A stretch of 64,000 bases of DNA from an uncultured Albidovulum sp. (GCA_913064775.1 CAJYAD010000021.1:1-64000), one strand, 5' to 3'. Positions 28,802-37,145 are shown, counted from the first letter of the stretch. Notes: generated by a model from the sequence alone, not told the origin. Numbers and translations: made by a program.

Positions 28802-30826
28802 TTAGCCGCGATAGGCCACCATCGTCAAAAGCTCATACTCGGCCACCGGATCGCCGTTCTGGTTGACCAGCTGCACCGCCCAGGCGACCTCGCCATAGTC
28901 ACCGGTGCGGCGGGTCTTGCGCGCGCAGGTCAGGCGCGCTCGGATCGCGTCGCCGGGGCTGACCGGCTTCTTGAAGGACAGGCCATTCAGCCCGGTATTG
29001 GCCAGCACCGGGCCGGGATCGGGCTGCACGAAAAGCCCCGCCGCGAAGGACAGCAGCAGATAGCCATGCGCCACGCGGCCCGGGAAGAACGGATTCGCCT
29101 CGGCCGCGGCCTGATCCATATGGGCGTAGAAGGTGTCGCCGGTGAAATGGGCGAAATGCTCGATATCTTCAAGCGTGATGGTGCGGCTTTCGGTCCAGAG
29201 CGTCTCTCCGATCCGCAGATCGTCGAAGCTGCGGCGGAAGGGATGTTCGGGGGGCGTGATCTCGGGCGCGCCGGGCGTCCACTGGCCGGTGAGCGCGGCG
29301 ATCATCCGCGGGCTGCCCTGCACCGCCGTGCGCTGCATGTAGTGGAGCACACCCCGCACACCCCCCATCTCTTCCCCGCCGCCGGCGCGACCCGGCCCGC
29401 CGTGAATCAGCGCCGGCAGGGGAGAGCCGTGGCCCGTGGCGCCCTCGGCGCTGTCGCGGTCGTTGAGGTAAAGCCGCCCGTGCCAGGCCGCCGTCTCCAG
29501 CGCCACGTCGCGGGCGAAATCGGCATCATGGGTGAAGACCGAGGCCACCAGGCTGCCGCCGCCCCGGTTCGCCAGCGCCGCCGCATGGGCCGCGTCGCGA
29601 TAGGGCATCAGGGTGGAAACCGGGCCGAAGGCCTCGACCTCATGCAGGGCGCGGGCGGCGTCGGGCTCATCGCAGCGAAACAGCATCGGCGGCAAGAAGG
29701 CCTGGGCGGGATCGGCGCCCAGCAGGTCGAACTGATCGGGATCGCCGGTCACCCGCCGGGCCTCGGCCCCGATCTGCGCGGCCTTCGCCAACACGTCGCG
29801 CTTTTGCGCCAGCGAGGCCAGCGCGCCCATCCGGACCGCCTTGTCCTCGGGGTTGCCGACGGGGATCTTGCGCAGGGCCTCCACCAGCGCCTCGGTCACC
29901 GCGTCGATCTGCGGCGCGGGCACGATCAGCCGGCGCATCGCGGTGCATTTCTGACCCGCCTTGGTGGTGATTTCGGCAACTGCCTCCTTCACGAACAGCT
30001 TGAACTCATCGCTGTCGGGGCCCGCATCCGCCCCCAGAATCGCGGCGTTCAGGCTGTCCTGTTCGGCGATGAAACGGGTCGAATTGCACGCCAGTGCCGG
30101 ATTGGCCCGCAGCTTCAGGGCGGTGTCGGCCGATCCGGTGAAGCTGACCACATCCTGCGCGCCCAGCCGGTCCAGAAGATCCCCCGTGCCGCCCACGATC
30201 AGCTGCACCGCGCCCTCGGGCAGGATGCCGCTTTCGACGATCATGCGAAAGGCGGCCTCGGTCAGATAGCTGGTCTGCGTCGCGGGCTTCACGATCAGCG
30301 GCACACCCGCCAGCAGGCAGGGCGCCAGCTTTTCCAGCATCCCCCAGACCGGGAAGTTGAAGGCGTTGATATGCACGCCGACCCCGCGCAGGGGCATGGC
30401 GATATGCTGGCCGATGAAGCTGCCGTTGCGCGACAGCGCCTCGGTCCCGCCTTCGACATAGACCTGGCCGTCGGGCAGCTCTCGCCGGCCCTTCGAGGCA
30501 AAGGCGAACAGCGTCAGGATCCCGCCGTCGATATCGACCCAGCCGTCGATGCGGGTGGCGCCGGTCAGCGGGTTCAGCGCGTAAAGCTCTTCCTTGCGGC
30601 CATCTAGATACTGGCCCAGCGCCTTCAGCATCCGCGCCCGGTCATGAAAGCCCAGCGCCCGCAGCGCCGGCCCGCCATTGCCCCGCGCGTGATCCAGCAT
30701 CGCCTGCGGATCGATGGTCGATCCCGCCCTGGCGATCTCTTCCCCGGTCACCGGGCTGCGCAACACCTGCGCCGCGGCCCCGGCCCCGATCCAGCGCCCC
30801 GCCTGATAGCTTTCCGGTCTCAGCAT
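28802..30826 (-). CDS. paaZ: Oxepin-CoA hydrolase / 3-oxo-5,6-dehydrosuberyl-CoA semialdehyde dehydrogenase PaaZ
   Basis: PaaZ opens the oxepin-CoA ring and oxidises the resulting aldehyde in aerobic phenylacetate degradation. In its 674 residues the N-terminal part (to about 520) is an aldehyde dehydrogenase with FNFPVWGMLEKLAPCLLAG, VSFTGSADTALKL, the general-base Glu in RFIAEQDSLNAAILG and the catalytic Cys in KAGQKCTAMRRL. The C-terminal part is a MaoC-like hydratase (IEHFAHFTGDTFYAHMDQAAAEANPFFPGRVAHGYLLLS). The ATG at 30824-30826 follows GAGGGAGGATC. It diverges from paaI across a 114-nt region with a palindromic operator. The epoxidase genes paaABCDE are not in the window. Confidence 0.95.
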   Translation of the reverse strand: MLRPESYQAGRWIGAGAAAQVLRSPVTGEEIARAGSTIDPQAMLDHARGNGGPALRALGFHDRARMLKALGQYLDGRKEELYALNPLTGATRIDGWVDIDGGILTLFAFASKGRRELPDGQVYVEGGTEALSRNGSFIGQHIAMPLRGVGVHINAFNFPVWGMLEKLAPCLLAGVPLIVKPATQTSYLTEAAFRMIVESGILPEGAVQLIVGGTGDLLDRLGAQDVVSFTGSADTALKLRANPALACNSTRFIAEQDSLNAAILGADAGPDSDEFKLFVKEAVAEITTKAGQKCTAMRRLIVPAPQIDAVTEALVEALRKIPVGNPEDKAVRMGALASLAQKRDVLAKAAQIGAEARRVTGDPDQFDLLGADPAQAFLPPMLFRCDEPDAARALHEVEAFGPVSTLMPYRDAAHAAALANRGGGSLVASVFTHDADFARDVALETAAWHGRLYLNDRDSAEGATGHGSPLPALIHGGPGRAGGGEEMGGVRGVLHYMQRTAVQGSPRMIAALTGQWTPGAPEITPPEHPFRRSFDDLRIGETLWTESRTITLEDIEHFAHFTGDTFYAHMDQAAAEANPFFPGRVAHGYLLLSFAAGLFVQPDPGPVLANTGLNGLSFKKPVSPGDAIRARLTCARKTRRTGDYGEVAWAVQLVNQNGDPVAEYELLTMVAYRG

Positions 30827-30884
30827 AGGATCCTCCCTCAACTCGGGCGCATTTTGCGCGTTTCACGCCGCCTTCGCAACACTA

Positions 30885-30900
30885 TTGACCGAACGGTCGG
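30885..30900. promoter_or_regulatory. Palindromic operator overlapping the paaI promoter
   Basis: TTGACCGAACGGTCGG contains the near-palindrome CCGAAC-GGTCGG (10 of 12 positions symmetric) and doubles as a -35 (TTGACC) with CAGCAT 17 nt on. It lies between divergent paaZ and paaI. The form fits TetR-type operators such as those proposed for PaaR; binding is inferred. Confidence 0.6.
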
Positions 30901-30940
30901 CTTTGTGCAGCATCCAGGCCGGATGAGGGGGAGGAATCGC

Positions 30941-31372
30941 ATGACGCCGCAGCAACGCGCCGAGCGCAGCGCCCAGGCAATGTGGGCCGGGGATCACGCG
31001 TCGAAATGGCTGGGGGCCAGCCTTGATGCGGTGGGGCCCGGGACGGCGGTGATGTCGATGAGCGTGGCGACCCACCACCTGAACGGCCAGCAGATCTGCC
31101 ATGGCGGCTATATCTTCACGCTGGCGGATTCGGCCTTTGCCTTTGCCTGCAACAGCTACAACACCAAGGTCGTCGCCCAGCACAATACGATCAGCTACCT
31201 CAGCCCGGCGCAGGAGGGCGAGCGCCTGACCGCCACCGCGCAAGAGGTCAGCCGCGCCGGGCGGTCCGGCCTGTACGACGTGACGGTGACCGGCGCGGAC
31301 GGACGCCAGGTGGCGCTGTTTCGCGGCGCCTCGCGCCAGATCAAGGGCCAGCATTTCGAGGACGAGGCATAG
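30941..31372 (+). CDS. paaI: Hydroxyphenylacetyl-CoA thioesterase PaaI
   Basis: PaaI is a hotdog-fold thioesterase that rescues CoA from dead-end intermediates of phenylacetate breakdown. The 143-residue protein has the signature HHLNGQQICHGGYIFTLADSAFAFACNSYN with the catalytic Asp, followed by YLSPAQEGERLTATAQEVSRAGRSGLYDVTV. Length is typical. GGGGGAGGAATCGC precedes the ATG. It leads the rightward paaI-paaK-tetR operon, with 54 nt before paaK. Confidence 0.95.
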   Translation: MTPQQRAERSAQAMWAGDHASKWLGASLDAVGPGTAVMSMSVATHHLNGQQICHGGYIFTLADSAFAFACNSYNTKVVAQHNTISYLSPAQEGERLTATAQEVSRAGRSGLYDVTVTGADGRQVALFRGASRQIKGQHFEDEA

Positions 31373-31426
31373 GCCGGCCCGCGCGCCCCGCACGCCGGGG
31401 CCCGGACCTGTCAGAGGGAGGATGGG

Positions 31427-32737
31427 ATGAAGGATCTGACACCGAAGAAGGGCGATCTCGACCCGATCGAGGTGGCATCGCGCGATGAGATTTCGGCGCT
31501 GCAACTGCAGCGGATGAAATGGTCTTTGCGCCACGCCTATGACAACGTGCCGTTTTACAAACAATCGTTCGATAAGGCGGGGGTGCATCCCGACGACCTG
31601 CACAGCCTTGCCGATCTGGCCAAGTTCCCCTTCACCGTGAAGCAGGATCTGCGTGACAACTACCCCTTCGGCCTGCTCGCCGTGCCGCGCGAAAAGGTGG
31701 CGCGGCTGCATGCCTCGTCGGGCACGACCGGGCAGCCGACGGTGGTGGGCTATACCGCGCGCGACATCGACACCTGGGCGACCTGCGTCGCCCGCAGCCT
31801 GCGCGCCAGCGGCACGCGGCCCGGCGATGTGGTGCAGGTGGCCTATGGATATGGCTTGTTTACCGGGGGTTTAGGCGCCCATTACGGCGCCGAGAAGCTG
31901 GGCTGCACCGTGGTTCCCGTCTCGGGCGGCATGACCGCGCGCCAGGTGCAGTTGATCGAGGATTTCGGCGCCTCGACCATCATGGTCACGCCCTCCTACA
32001 TGCTGTCGATTCTGGATGAATACCGCGCCCAGGGTCGCGACCCGCGCGAAAGCCCGCTGAATGTCGGCGTCTTCGGGGCGGAACCCTGGACCAACGCGAT
32101 GCGCCGGGAAATCGAACAGGCGTTCGATATGCACGCGGTGGATATCTATGGCCTGTCCGAGGTGATGGGCCCGGGCGTGGCCAACGAATGCGTGGAAACC
32201 AAGGACGGGCTGCACATCTGGGAGGACCACTTCTACCCCGAGATCATCGATCCCGAGACCGGCGAGGTCCTGCCCGAGGGCGAGAAGGGCGAACTGGTCT
32301 TCACCTCGCTGACCAAGGAGGCGCTGCCGATCATCCGTTACCGCACCCGCGATCTGTCCCGCCTGCTGCCGGGCACGGCGCGCACGATGCGGCGGATGGA
32401 GAAGGTCACCGGGCGCACCGACGACATGATCATCCTGCGCGGCGTCAACGTCTTCCCGACCCAGATCGAGGAACAGCTGATGGCGGTGCCCGAACTGGCG
32501 CCGCATTTCCAGATTGAGCTGACGCGCAGCGGCCGGATGGACGAGATGTGCGTGCTGGTCGAGGCCGTGGCCGATTTCGCCGCGCGCGAGCCCCGCGACC
32601 GCGCCGCCAAGACCCTGAGCCACCGCATCAAGCAGCGCGTCGGCGTCAGCGTCCGCGTGGCGGTGGCCGAACCCGGCGGGGTGGCGCGCAGCCAGGGCAA
32701 GGCGGTGCGCATCCTCGACAAACGGCCGAAGGGCTAG
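31427..32737 (+). CDS. paaK: Phenylacetate-CoA ligase PaaK
   Basis: PaaK activates phenylacetate with ATP and CoA, the first step of the pathway. The 436-residue enzyme has the AMP-binding loop LHASSGTTGQPTVVGYT (about residues 93-109), VDIYGLSEVMGPGVANEC, the YRTRDLS motif and the C-terminal hinge GRTDDMIILRGVNVFPTQIEEQL. All features of an active PaaK are present. AGAGGGAGG lies upstream of the ATG. Compare the shorter PaaK-like protein at 46172, whose P-loop is degenerate. Confidence 0.96.
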   Translation: MKDLTPKKGDLDPIEVASRDEISALQLQRMKWSLRHAYDNVPFYKQSFDKAGVHPDDLHSLADLAKFPFTVKQDLRDNYPFGLLAVPREKVARLHASSGTTGQPTVVGYTARDIDTWATCVARSLRASGTRPGDVVQVAYGYGLFTGGLGAHYGAEKLGCTVVPVSGGMTARQVQLIEDFGASTIMVTPSYMLSILDEYRAQGRDPRESPLNVGVFGAEPWTNAMRREIEQAFDMHAVDIYGLSEVMGPGVANECVETKDGLHIWEDHFYPEIIDPETGEVLPEGEKGELVFTSLTKEALPIIRYRTRDLSRLLPGTARTMRRMEKVTGRTDDMIILRGVNVFPTQIEEQLMAVPELAPHFQIELTRSGRMDEMCVLVEAVADFAAREPRDRAAKTLSHRIKQRVGVSVRVAVAEPGGVARSQGKAVRILDKRPKG

Positions 32738-32752
32738 GCAGGGTGGATCAGA

Positions 32753-33355
32753 ATGGCTAGGGGCCTCGCCCGCGACCACGACGAAAAGCGCGCCGCGATC
32801 CGCAAGGGGGCGGCGGCCTATTTCGCCACGCATGGCTTCGATCGCGCCTCGATGGCGGGAGCGGCGGCGGCCTGCGGGGTGTCGAAAGCGCTGATCTACC
32901 ACTACCACGACAGCAAGGAGGCGCTGCTTCAGGACATCCTTGGGGCTCATCTGTCGGATCTGGTCCGCGTGGTCGACGCGGCGCTGGAAGCCACCGCGAA
33001 GGATGCCCCGCGGATCCGCCTGCGGGCGCTGATCCAGGCGATCCTGGCCGCCTACCGCGATGCCGACGCCGAGCACAAGCTGCAGATCGACGCGCTATCG
33101 ACCCTGCCCGAGGCCCGCCGCGCGCCGCTGGTCGCACTGCAGCGCCGCTTGGTCGGGGCGCTGTCCGGCGTGCTGGCCGAGGCCGCCCCGGGCCTTGCCC
33201 GCGCCCCCAGCCTGCGCCCGGTCACAATGAGCGTCTTCGGCATGCTGAACTGGTTCTACATGTGGCACCGCCCCGGCCACGGACTCAGCCGCGAGGATTA
33301 CGGCGATCTGGTCACCGACATGGTGCTGGGCGGGATCGGCGCGGTCGCAGCCTAG
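32753..33355 (+). CDS. TetR-family regulator, probable PaaR
   Basis: The 200-residue protein has an N-terminal TetR helix-turn-helix (AAYFATHGFDRASMAGAAAACGVSKALIYHYHDSKEALLQDIL) and a ligand-binding domain ending LNWFYMWHRPGHGLSREDYGDLVTDMVLGGI. This pattern is that of PaaR-like regulators located after paaK, which in betaproteobacteria repress paa genes until phenylacetyl-CoA is present. It follows paaK by 15 nt in the same operon, so it probably controls its own transcription through the palindrome at 30885. Its last 4 bases overlap the convergent inhibitor gene. Confidence 0.85.
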   Translation: MARGLARDHDEKRAAIRKGAAAYFATHGFDRASMAGAAAACGVSKALIYHYHDSKEALLQDILGAHLSDLVRVVDAALEATAKDAPRIRLRALIQAILAAYRDADAEHKLQIDALSTLPEARRAPLVALQRRLVGALSGVLAEAAPGLARAPSLRPVTMSVFGMLNWFYMWHRPGHGLSREDYGDLVTDMVLGGIGAVAA

Positions 33356-33678
33356 CCGCAATAAACCCGGGTGATGATCCGCGCCTTGCTGAATTCCACG
33401 TTCAGCCGATGGCTGTTGTAATCCTTCACGATCGGCGACCCCACCTGATAGATCCGCGCGGGGCTGGGCAGGTCGGTGGATTGCACCGCCATCTCGTTCT
33501 TGCCGATCAGGCCCTGATATTTCTCGGCCCCGCAACTGGCCGGGCTGACCTCGGCCACACCTGCGGGCTTTAGCGTGCCCTGCACGTCGGACATGTCCGC
33601 GGGCCCGCCGCCGCACCCCGCCAGAAGCATCACCAGCCCCAGACCCGCCGCGCCAAGACCTGCCATCGCCAACCGCAT
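33352..33678 (-). CDS. I78-family peptidase inhibitor lipoprotein
   Basis: The 108-residue protein has a lipoprotein signal (MRLAMAGLGAAGLGLVMLLAGCGGG, lipobox LAGC) and a domain with the I78 inhibitor pattern: SCGAEKYQGLIGKN...PARIYQVGSPIVKDYNSHRLNVEFSKARIITRVYCG. The conserved pair of Cys and the DY...RLNVE...I.RV.CG end are all there. Members inhibit serine peptidases such as elastase or subtilisin; the target here is unknown. The ATG at 33676-33678 follows GGATGGAGG. It is convergent with the TetR gene. Confidence 0.85.
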   Translation of the reverse strand: MRLAMAGLGAAGLGLVMLLAGCGGGPADMSDVQGTLKPAGVAEVSPASCGAEKYQGLIGKNEMAVQSTDLPSPARIYQVGSPIVKDYNSHRLNVEFSKARIITRVYCG

Positions 33679-33828
33679 CACAGCCTCCATCCTTGCCTGG
33701 CCAGAGTCTTGACGCATCGCGCCGGCAGCGCAAGCCCCCCCGCATCTTGTCCGCGGCACCCCAGCCACTGGACACCGACCGGCCAGGCGCTAGGGTGTCG
33801 CCGGACCAGTTAAGGAAGGATCGCCCCG

Positions 33829-34410
33829 ATGGCCGAGACCAAGGACGATAAGGACGACAAGTCGAAAAACCCGCAGATCGAGCAGCTCTTCTTCAAGAGC
33901 CGCAGCGTGATCGTCGCGGGCGAGATCAACGACAAGCTCGCCAGCCGCGTGACCACCCACCTGCTTGCCCTGGCGCAAGACAGCGACGACCCGATCAACA
34001 TGTATATCTCGTCGCCCGGCGGGCATGTCGAATCGGGCGACATGGTCCATGACATGATCAAGTTCATCCGCCCGAAGGTGCGCACCATCGGCTCGGGATG
34101 GGTCGCCTCGGCCGGGGCGCTGATCTTCGTCGGCGCCGACCGCGCCGACCGCTACTGCCTGCCCAACACGCGCTTTCTGCTGCACCAGCCCTCGGGCGGG
34201 ATCGGCGGCAAGGTAAGCGACATGCAGATCCAGGCCGAGCAAATCCAGAAGATGCGCGAACGCTTCGACAAGCTTTTCGCCGAGGCCACCGGCCAGACCG
34301 CCGAGAAGATCGCAAAAGACACCCAGCGTGATTTCTGGCTGACCGCGAAAGAGGCGATCGACTACGGCCTGTGCGGCAAGATCATCGAAAACATGGACGA
34401 TCTGGCCTAA
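33829..34410 (+). CDS. ATP-dependent Clp protease proteolytic subunit (ClpP-like)
   Basis: This is a ClpP-family serine peptidase. The 193-residue protein has the catalytic triad in the expected places: Ser94 in [13 protein letters not shown], His119 in [10 protein letters not shown], and Asp168 in [16 protein letters not shown]. The acidic N-terminus ([35 protein letters not shown]) differs from housekeeping ClpP, and no clpX neighbours it, so it is likely a second ClpP paralogue, as is common in Rhodobacterales. An AAGGAAGGATC site precedes the ATG. Which ATPase it uses is unknown. Confidence 0.9.
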   Translation: MAETKDDKDDKSKNPQIEQLFFKSRSVIVAGEINDKLASRVTTHLLALAQDSDDPINMYISSPGGHVESGDMVHDMIKFIRPKVRTIGSGWVASAGALIFVGADRADRYCLPNTRFLLHQPSGGIGGKVSDMQIQAEQIQKMRERFDKLFAEATGQTAEKIAKDTQRDFWLTAKEAIDYGLCGKIIENMDDLA

Positions 34411-34431
34411 GCGCTCGACGCCATCAACGCC

Positions 34432-34457
34432 CCGGGCGCGCCTAACGCCGCGCCCGG
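34432..34457. terminator. Bidirectional hairpin between clpP and bacA
   Basis: CCGGGCGCG / CGCGCCCGG with an 8-nt loop (34441-34448) that contains the bacA stop codon. It lies 21 nt past the clpP stop and can serve both convergent genes. No T-run. Confidence 0.5.
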
Positions 34458-35683
34458 CGACCTTGCCGCGGGGGCTCCAGCACCCCTGCGGGAAACGCCT
34501 TCTCAAAGCCGCGCAGCCGCTTGTGAATCGACAGAAGCTCGATGATCGTGGTCCAGGATCCGACCAGATATTGAAACGATCCGGTGACCTGGCCGAAGGC
34601 GGTCAGGATCTGCTGCATCACCCCGAAGGTGATCTTTCCGGCCACGATGGTGGGGATCAGGATGATGTTGCCGAAGACGTTGTCGGCCTGGATGTAGAAT
34701 CCCCGGAAGACGTTGAAATAGGCAAAGTGGAAGAAGTAGCGGAAATAGGATTTCCGCACGTTTCCGAACAATTCGCCGACGGTCATCGGATGGGCGCGCT
34801 CGGGGTCGTCCTCGCCGTAGACCAGTTCCTTGCGGTAGGCGGCCTCGGTCAGCTGGTTGTTGAACGCCAGCCCCGGCAGCCGGATCCCGGCGACCGCCAG
34901 TAGAACCGTGCCGAACAGCGACCAGAAGATCGCCGCCACCAACAGCGGCTCGGGGATCTTGCCCAGCAGCGGCAGCGCGGTGACATAATGGCTTAGCCCC
35001 GCCAACACCGGCATGAAGGCGAACAGGGTAATCACGGAATCGACCATCGACACGCCCAGATCCTCGACGATCGCGGCGAAGCGGGCGGTGTCTTCCTGCA
35101 CCCGCTGCGAGGCGCCCTCGATGGCGCGCGCGTGGCTCCAGTGCTGCATGTAGTAATCGTTCATCGCGGTGCGCCAGCGAAAGACGTAGTGGCTGGTGAA
35201 GAACCGGGTCGCGATATAGACTATCATCCAGACCGCCGCGATCTGGAACCAGATCCAGAGCATGCCGTAAAGATCGCCCTGGGTGACGCCGGGCTTGCCA
35301 TCCAGCGCGTTCTGGATTGCGTCGAAGAACGGGCGTTGCCAGTTGTTCAGATCCACCGTGGTCTGCACGCTGAAATAGTCCGAAAAGATGATCAGCGCCG
35401 AGCCGGGGATCGACCACCATAGCCAGGGATGCGGCGACAGGATCGCCCAGACGGCGGTGAAGATCCCCACAAACACCGCGCAATAGATGTAGAACCACAG
35501 GAAATCGGGGGTGAAGAAATACCCCAGCCCGATCACCGGATGCGCAGTCGCGGGCCGTGGCCCCATGCCGAAGGCCGCACCCAGATCGCGCGCATAGGCG
35601 TACCAGATCACCGCCGCGATCAGCGTCCACAGCAGCACGCTGGGGAAAAACAGGCGAGGGTTCGGGAAGAAGGATTTGAACAC
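34442..35683 (-). CDS. bacA: SbmA/BacA-family peptide transporter
   Basis: SbmA/BacA proteins are inner-membrane importers of antimicrobial peptides and related compounds, driven by the proton gradient; in rhizobia BacA is needed in symbiosis. The 413-residue product starts VFKSFFPNPRLFFPSVLLWTLIAAVIWY and has about eight membrane segments, with WWSIPGSALIIFSDYFSVQTTVDLNNWQRPFFDAIQNAL and FRWRTAMNDYYMQHWSHARAIEGASQRVQEDTARFAAIVEDLG, both typical. I use the GTG at 35681-35683 because homologues begin MFxSFFP; longer frames add an unlikely basic stretch. No ATP-binding domain follows, which separates it from the related YddA-type exporters. Confidence 0.9.
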   Translation of the reverse strand: MFKSFFPNPRLFFPSVLLWTLIAAVIWYAYARDLGAAFGMGPRPATAHPVIGLGYFFTPDFLWFYIYCAVFVGIFTAVWAILSPHPWLWWSIPGSALIIFSDYFSVQTTVDLNNWQRPFFDAIQNALDGKPGVTQGDLYGMLWIWFQIAAVWMIVYIATRFFTSHYVFRWRTAMNDYYMQHWSHARAIEGASQRVQEDTARFAAIVEDLGVSMVDSVITLFAFMPVLAGLSHYVTALPLLGKIPEPLLVAAIFWSLFGTVLLAVAGIRLPGLAFNNQLTEAAYRKELVYGEDDPERAHPMTVGELFGNVRKSYFRYFFHFAYFNVFRGFYIQADNVFGNIILIPTIVAGKITFGVMQQILTAFGQVTGSFQYLVGSWTTIIELLSIHKRLRGFEKAFPAGVLEPPRQGRRARR

Positions 35684-35887
35684 GACGCGGCCCCGGGGTT
35701 TGCGGCCGCCACCGGCCTTTGGCCTACGATCTATGGGCCAAGTCGCAGGGCGTGAACCGCGCAACCGTCCGGTATCACGTCCATTTGTTCCAGGTTACAT
35801 GGTCTTGCACCCCTGGGCTTTTCCTTCCGCGTCAGGCCCTGTATCAAGCGGGGGCGCCCCCGTCCGTCCGCAATAAAGGAGGCCATC

Positions 35888-36370
35888 CTGCAAATACGTC
35901 CCGCCATCCCCGAAGACCAGGACGCGATCTGGGCCATACTCGAACCCGTGTTCCGCGCCGGTGAAACCTATTGCGTCCCGCGCGACATCGCGCGTGAGGA
36001 CGCGCTGGCGCAGTGGTTCGAGGAAGGCCATGACGTTTTCCTGGCCGAAGAGGACGGCATCGCGCGGGGCACCTATTATCTGTGCGCCAACCAGAAGGGC
36101 GGCGGCGCCCATGTCGCCAATTGCGGCTTCGTCACCGGGCCGGAATCGCGCGGCATGGGGGTGGCGCGAAGGATGCTGGAACATGCGCTGCGCCGCGCCC
36201 GGTCGCGCGGCTTTCGGGCGATGCAGTTCAATTTCGTCGTCTCGACCAATCAGCGTGCCATCGCGATCTGGGAAAGCTATGATTTCCGCGTCGCGGGCCG
36301 GCTGGCCGGCGCGTTCAACCACCCGCAGCTGGGCTATGTCGATGCCCTGGTCATGTACAAGACGCTCTGA
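35888..36370 (+). CDS. GNAT-family N-acetyltransferase with a probable non-ATG start
   Basis: The GNAT fold is clear: QIRPAIPEDQDAIWAILEPVFRAGETYCVPRD as strand 1 and helix 1, GTYYLCANQKGGGAHVANCGFVTGPESRGMGVARRMLEHALRRARSRGF (acetyl-CoA-binding R-G-x-G loop) and AIAIWESYDFRVAGRLAGAF. The first recognisable ATG-like start is a GTG at 35948, but that would remove strand 1. A perfect AAAGGAGG at 35875-35882 lies 5 nt before CTG at 35888, which gives the complete domain (160 residues). CTG or the adjacent ATC would be a rare initiator. The substrate is unknown. The gene precedes the NYN/LOTUS gene by 11 nt. Confidence 0.8.
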   Translation: MQIRPAIPEDQDAIWAILEPVFRAGETYCVPRDIAREDALAQWFEEGHDVFLAEEDGIARGTYYLCANQKGGGAHVANCGFVTGPESRGMGVARRMLEHALRRARSRGFRAMQFNFVVSTNQRAIAIWESYDFRVAGRLAGAFNHPQLGYVDALVMYKTL

Positions 36371-36381
36371 AGGAGGCCCCG

Positions 36382-37113
36382 ATGCCTGATACCCGCGCCC
36401 CGCGCCTCTGCGTCCTGATCGACGCCGACAATGTCCCCGTCCGCCACGCCGAGGCGATCTTCCGCGAGATCGCCCGCCTGGGCGAGGCCTCGGTGCGCCG
36501 GGTCTATGGCGACTGGTCCAGCGAACGGCTGCGCAAATGGCATGACAAGGCCAGCGAGATGGGGCTGGTGCCCGATCAGCAAAGCTCGAACACCAAGGGC
36601 AAGAACGCCTCGGACATCGGGCTGGTGATCTCGGCGATGGATTTCCTGCATTCGGGGCTGTTCGACGGCTTCGTGCTGGTCTCGTCCGACAGCGACTTCA
36701 CCCGCCTCGCCGCGCGGATCCGCGAACAGGGGATCGACGTCTATGGCATCGGCGAGCAGAAGACCCCGGGCGCCTTCCGCTCTACCTGCAACCGCTTCAT
36801 CTATATCGAGAATATCGATGCGGACGAGCCAGAGGCCGGCATCTCCACCGCCGAGAAGCCGCCGGCAAGCCCGTCGCGCAAGGCCCCCGCGAAGGATGCG
36901 ATTCCGCTGATCGTCGAGGCGATGCGCGCGATCGGGGATGAGGACGACTGGTATTCCATGGGCCAGATCGGCCAGTACATCTCGCAGGCGCATCCGGATT
37001 TCGACAGCCGCACCTATGGCAGCGCCAAGCTGTCGGACCTGATCCGGAAATCCGGCCGGTTCGAGATCCGCAAGGCCACTGGCAACCATTGGGAAGTGCG
37101 CGACCTGGCCTGA
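36382..37113 (+). CDS. NYN domain / OST-HTH (LOTUS) domain protein
   Basis: The 243-residue protein has an N-terminal NYN ribonuclease-like domain with the acidic residues in LCVLIDADNVPVRHA, KNASDIGLVISAMDFLHSG and LVSSDSDFTRLAARIREQG. A short Ala/Pro/Lys linker leads to a C-terminal OST-HTH/LOTUS domain (AIPLIVEAMRAIGDEDDWYSMGQIGQYISQAHPDFDSRTYGSAKLSDLIRKSGRFEIRKATGNHWEVRD), which in other proteins binds RNA. The combination suggests an RNA-cleaving or RNA-binding enzyme; no target is known. GGAGGCCCC precedes the ATG. It is not closely similar to the NYN protein at 6612. Confidence 0.9.
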   Translation: MPDTRAPRLCVLIDADNVPVRHAEAIFREIARLGEASVRRVYGDWSSERLRKWHDKASEMGLVPDQQSSNTKGKNASDIGLVISAMDFLHSGLFDGFVLVSSDSDFTRLAARIREQGIDVYGIGEQKTPGAFRSTCNRFIYIENIDADEPEAGISTAEKPPASPSRKAPAKDAIPLIVEAMRAIGDEDDWYSMGQIGQYISQAHPDFDSRTYGSAKLSDLIRKSGRFEIRKATGNHWEVRDLA

Positions 37114-37145
37114 GCGGCCTGCGTCACGCCCCCGACGCCAGCCCC

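Noticed and set aside
27767-30607. A 946-codon open frame on the plus strand across paaX and paaZ
   Set aside because: It is antisense to two clearly conserved proteins and is rich in Arg/Gln/Pro without any family motif; it is a high-GC shadow frame.
28802-30826. PaaZ as an artificial fusion of two neighbouring genes
   Set aside because: The dehydrogenase-hydratase fusion is the normal architecture of PaaZ and the frame is uninterrupted.
35849-35862. CGGGGGCGCCCCCG palindrome before the GNAT gene as an operator
   Set aside because: A pure G/C palindrome in high-GC DNA with no T-run and no known regulator; it may be chance or a weak hairpin.
35719-35964. An 81-codon frame in the gap between bacA and the GNAT gene
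   Set aside because: No ribosome binding site or family pattern, and it runs into the GNAT coding region in another frame.
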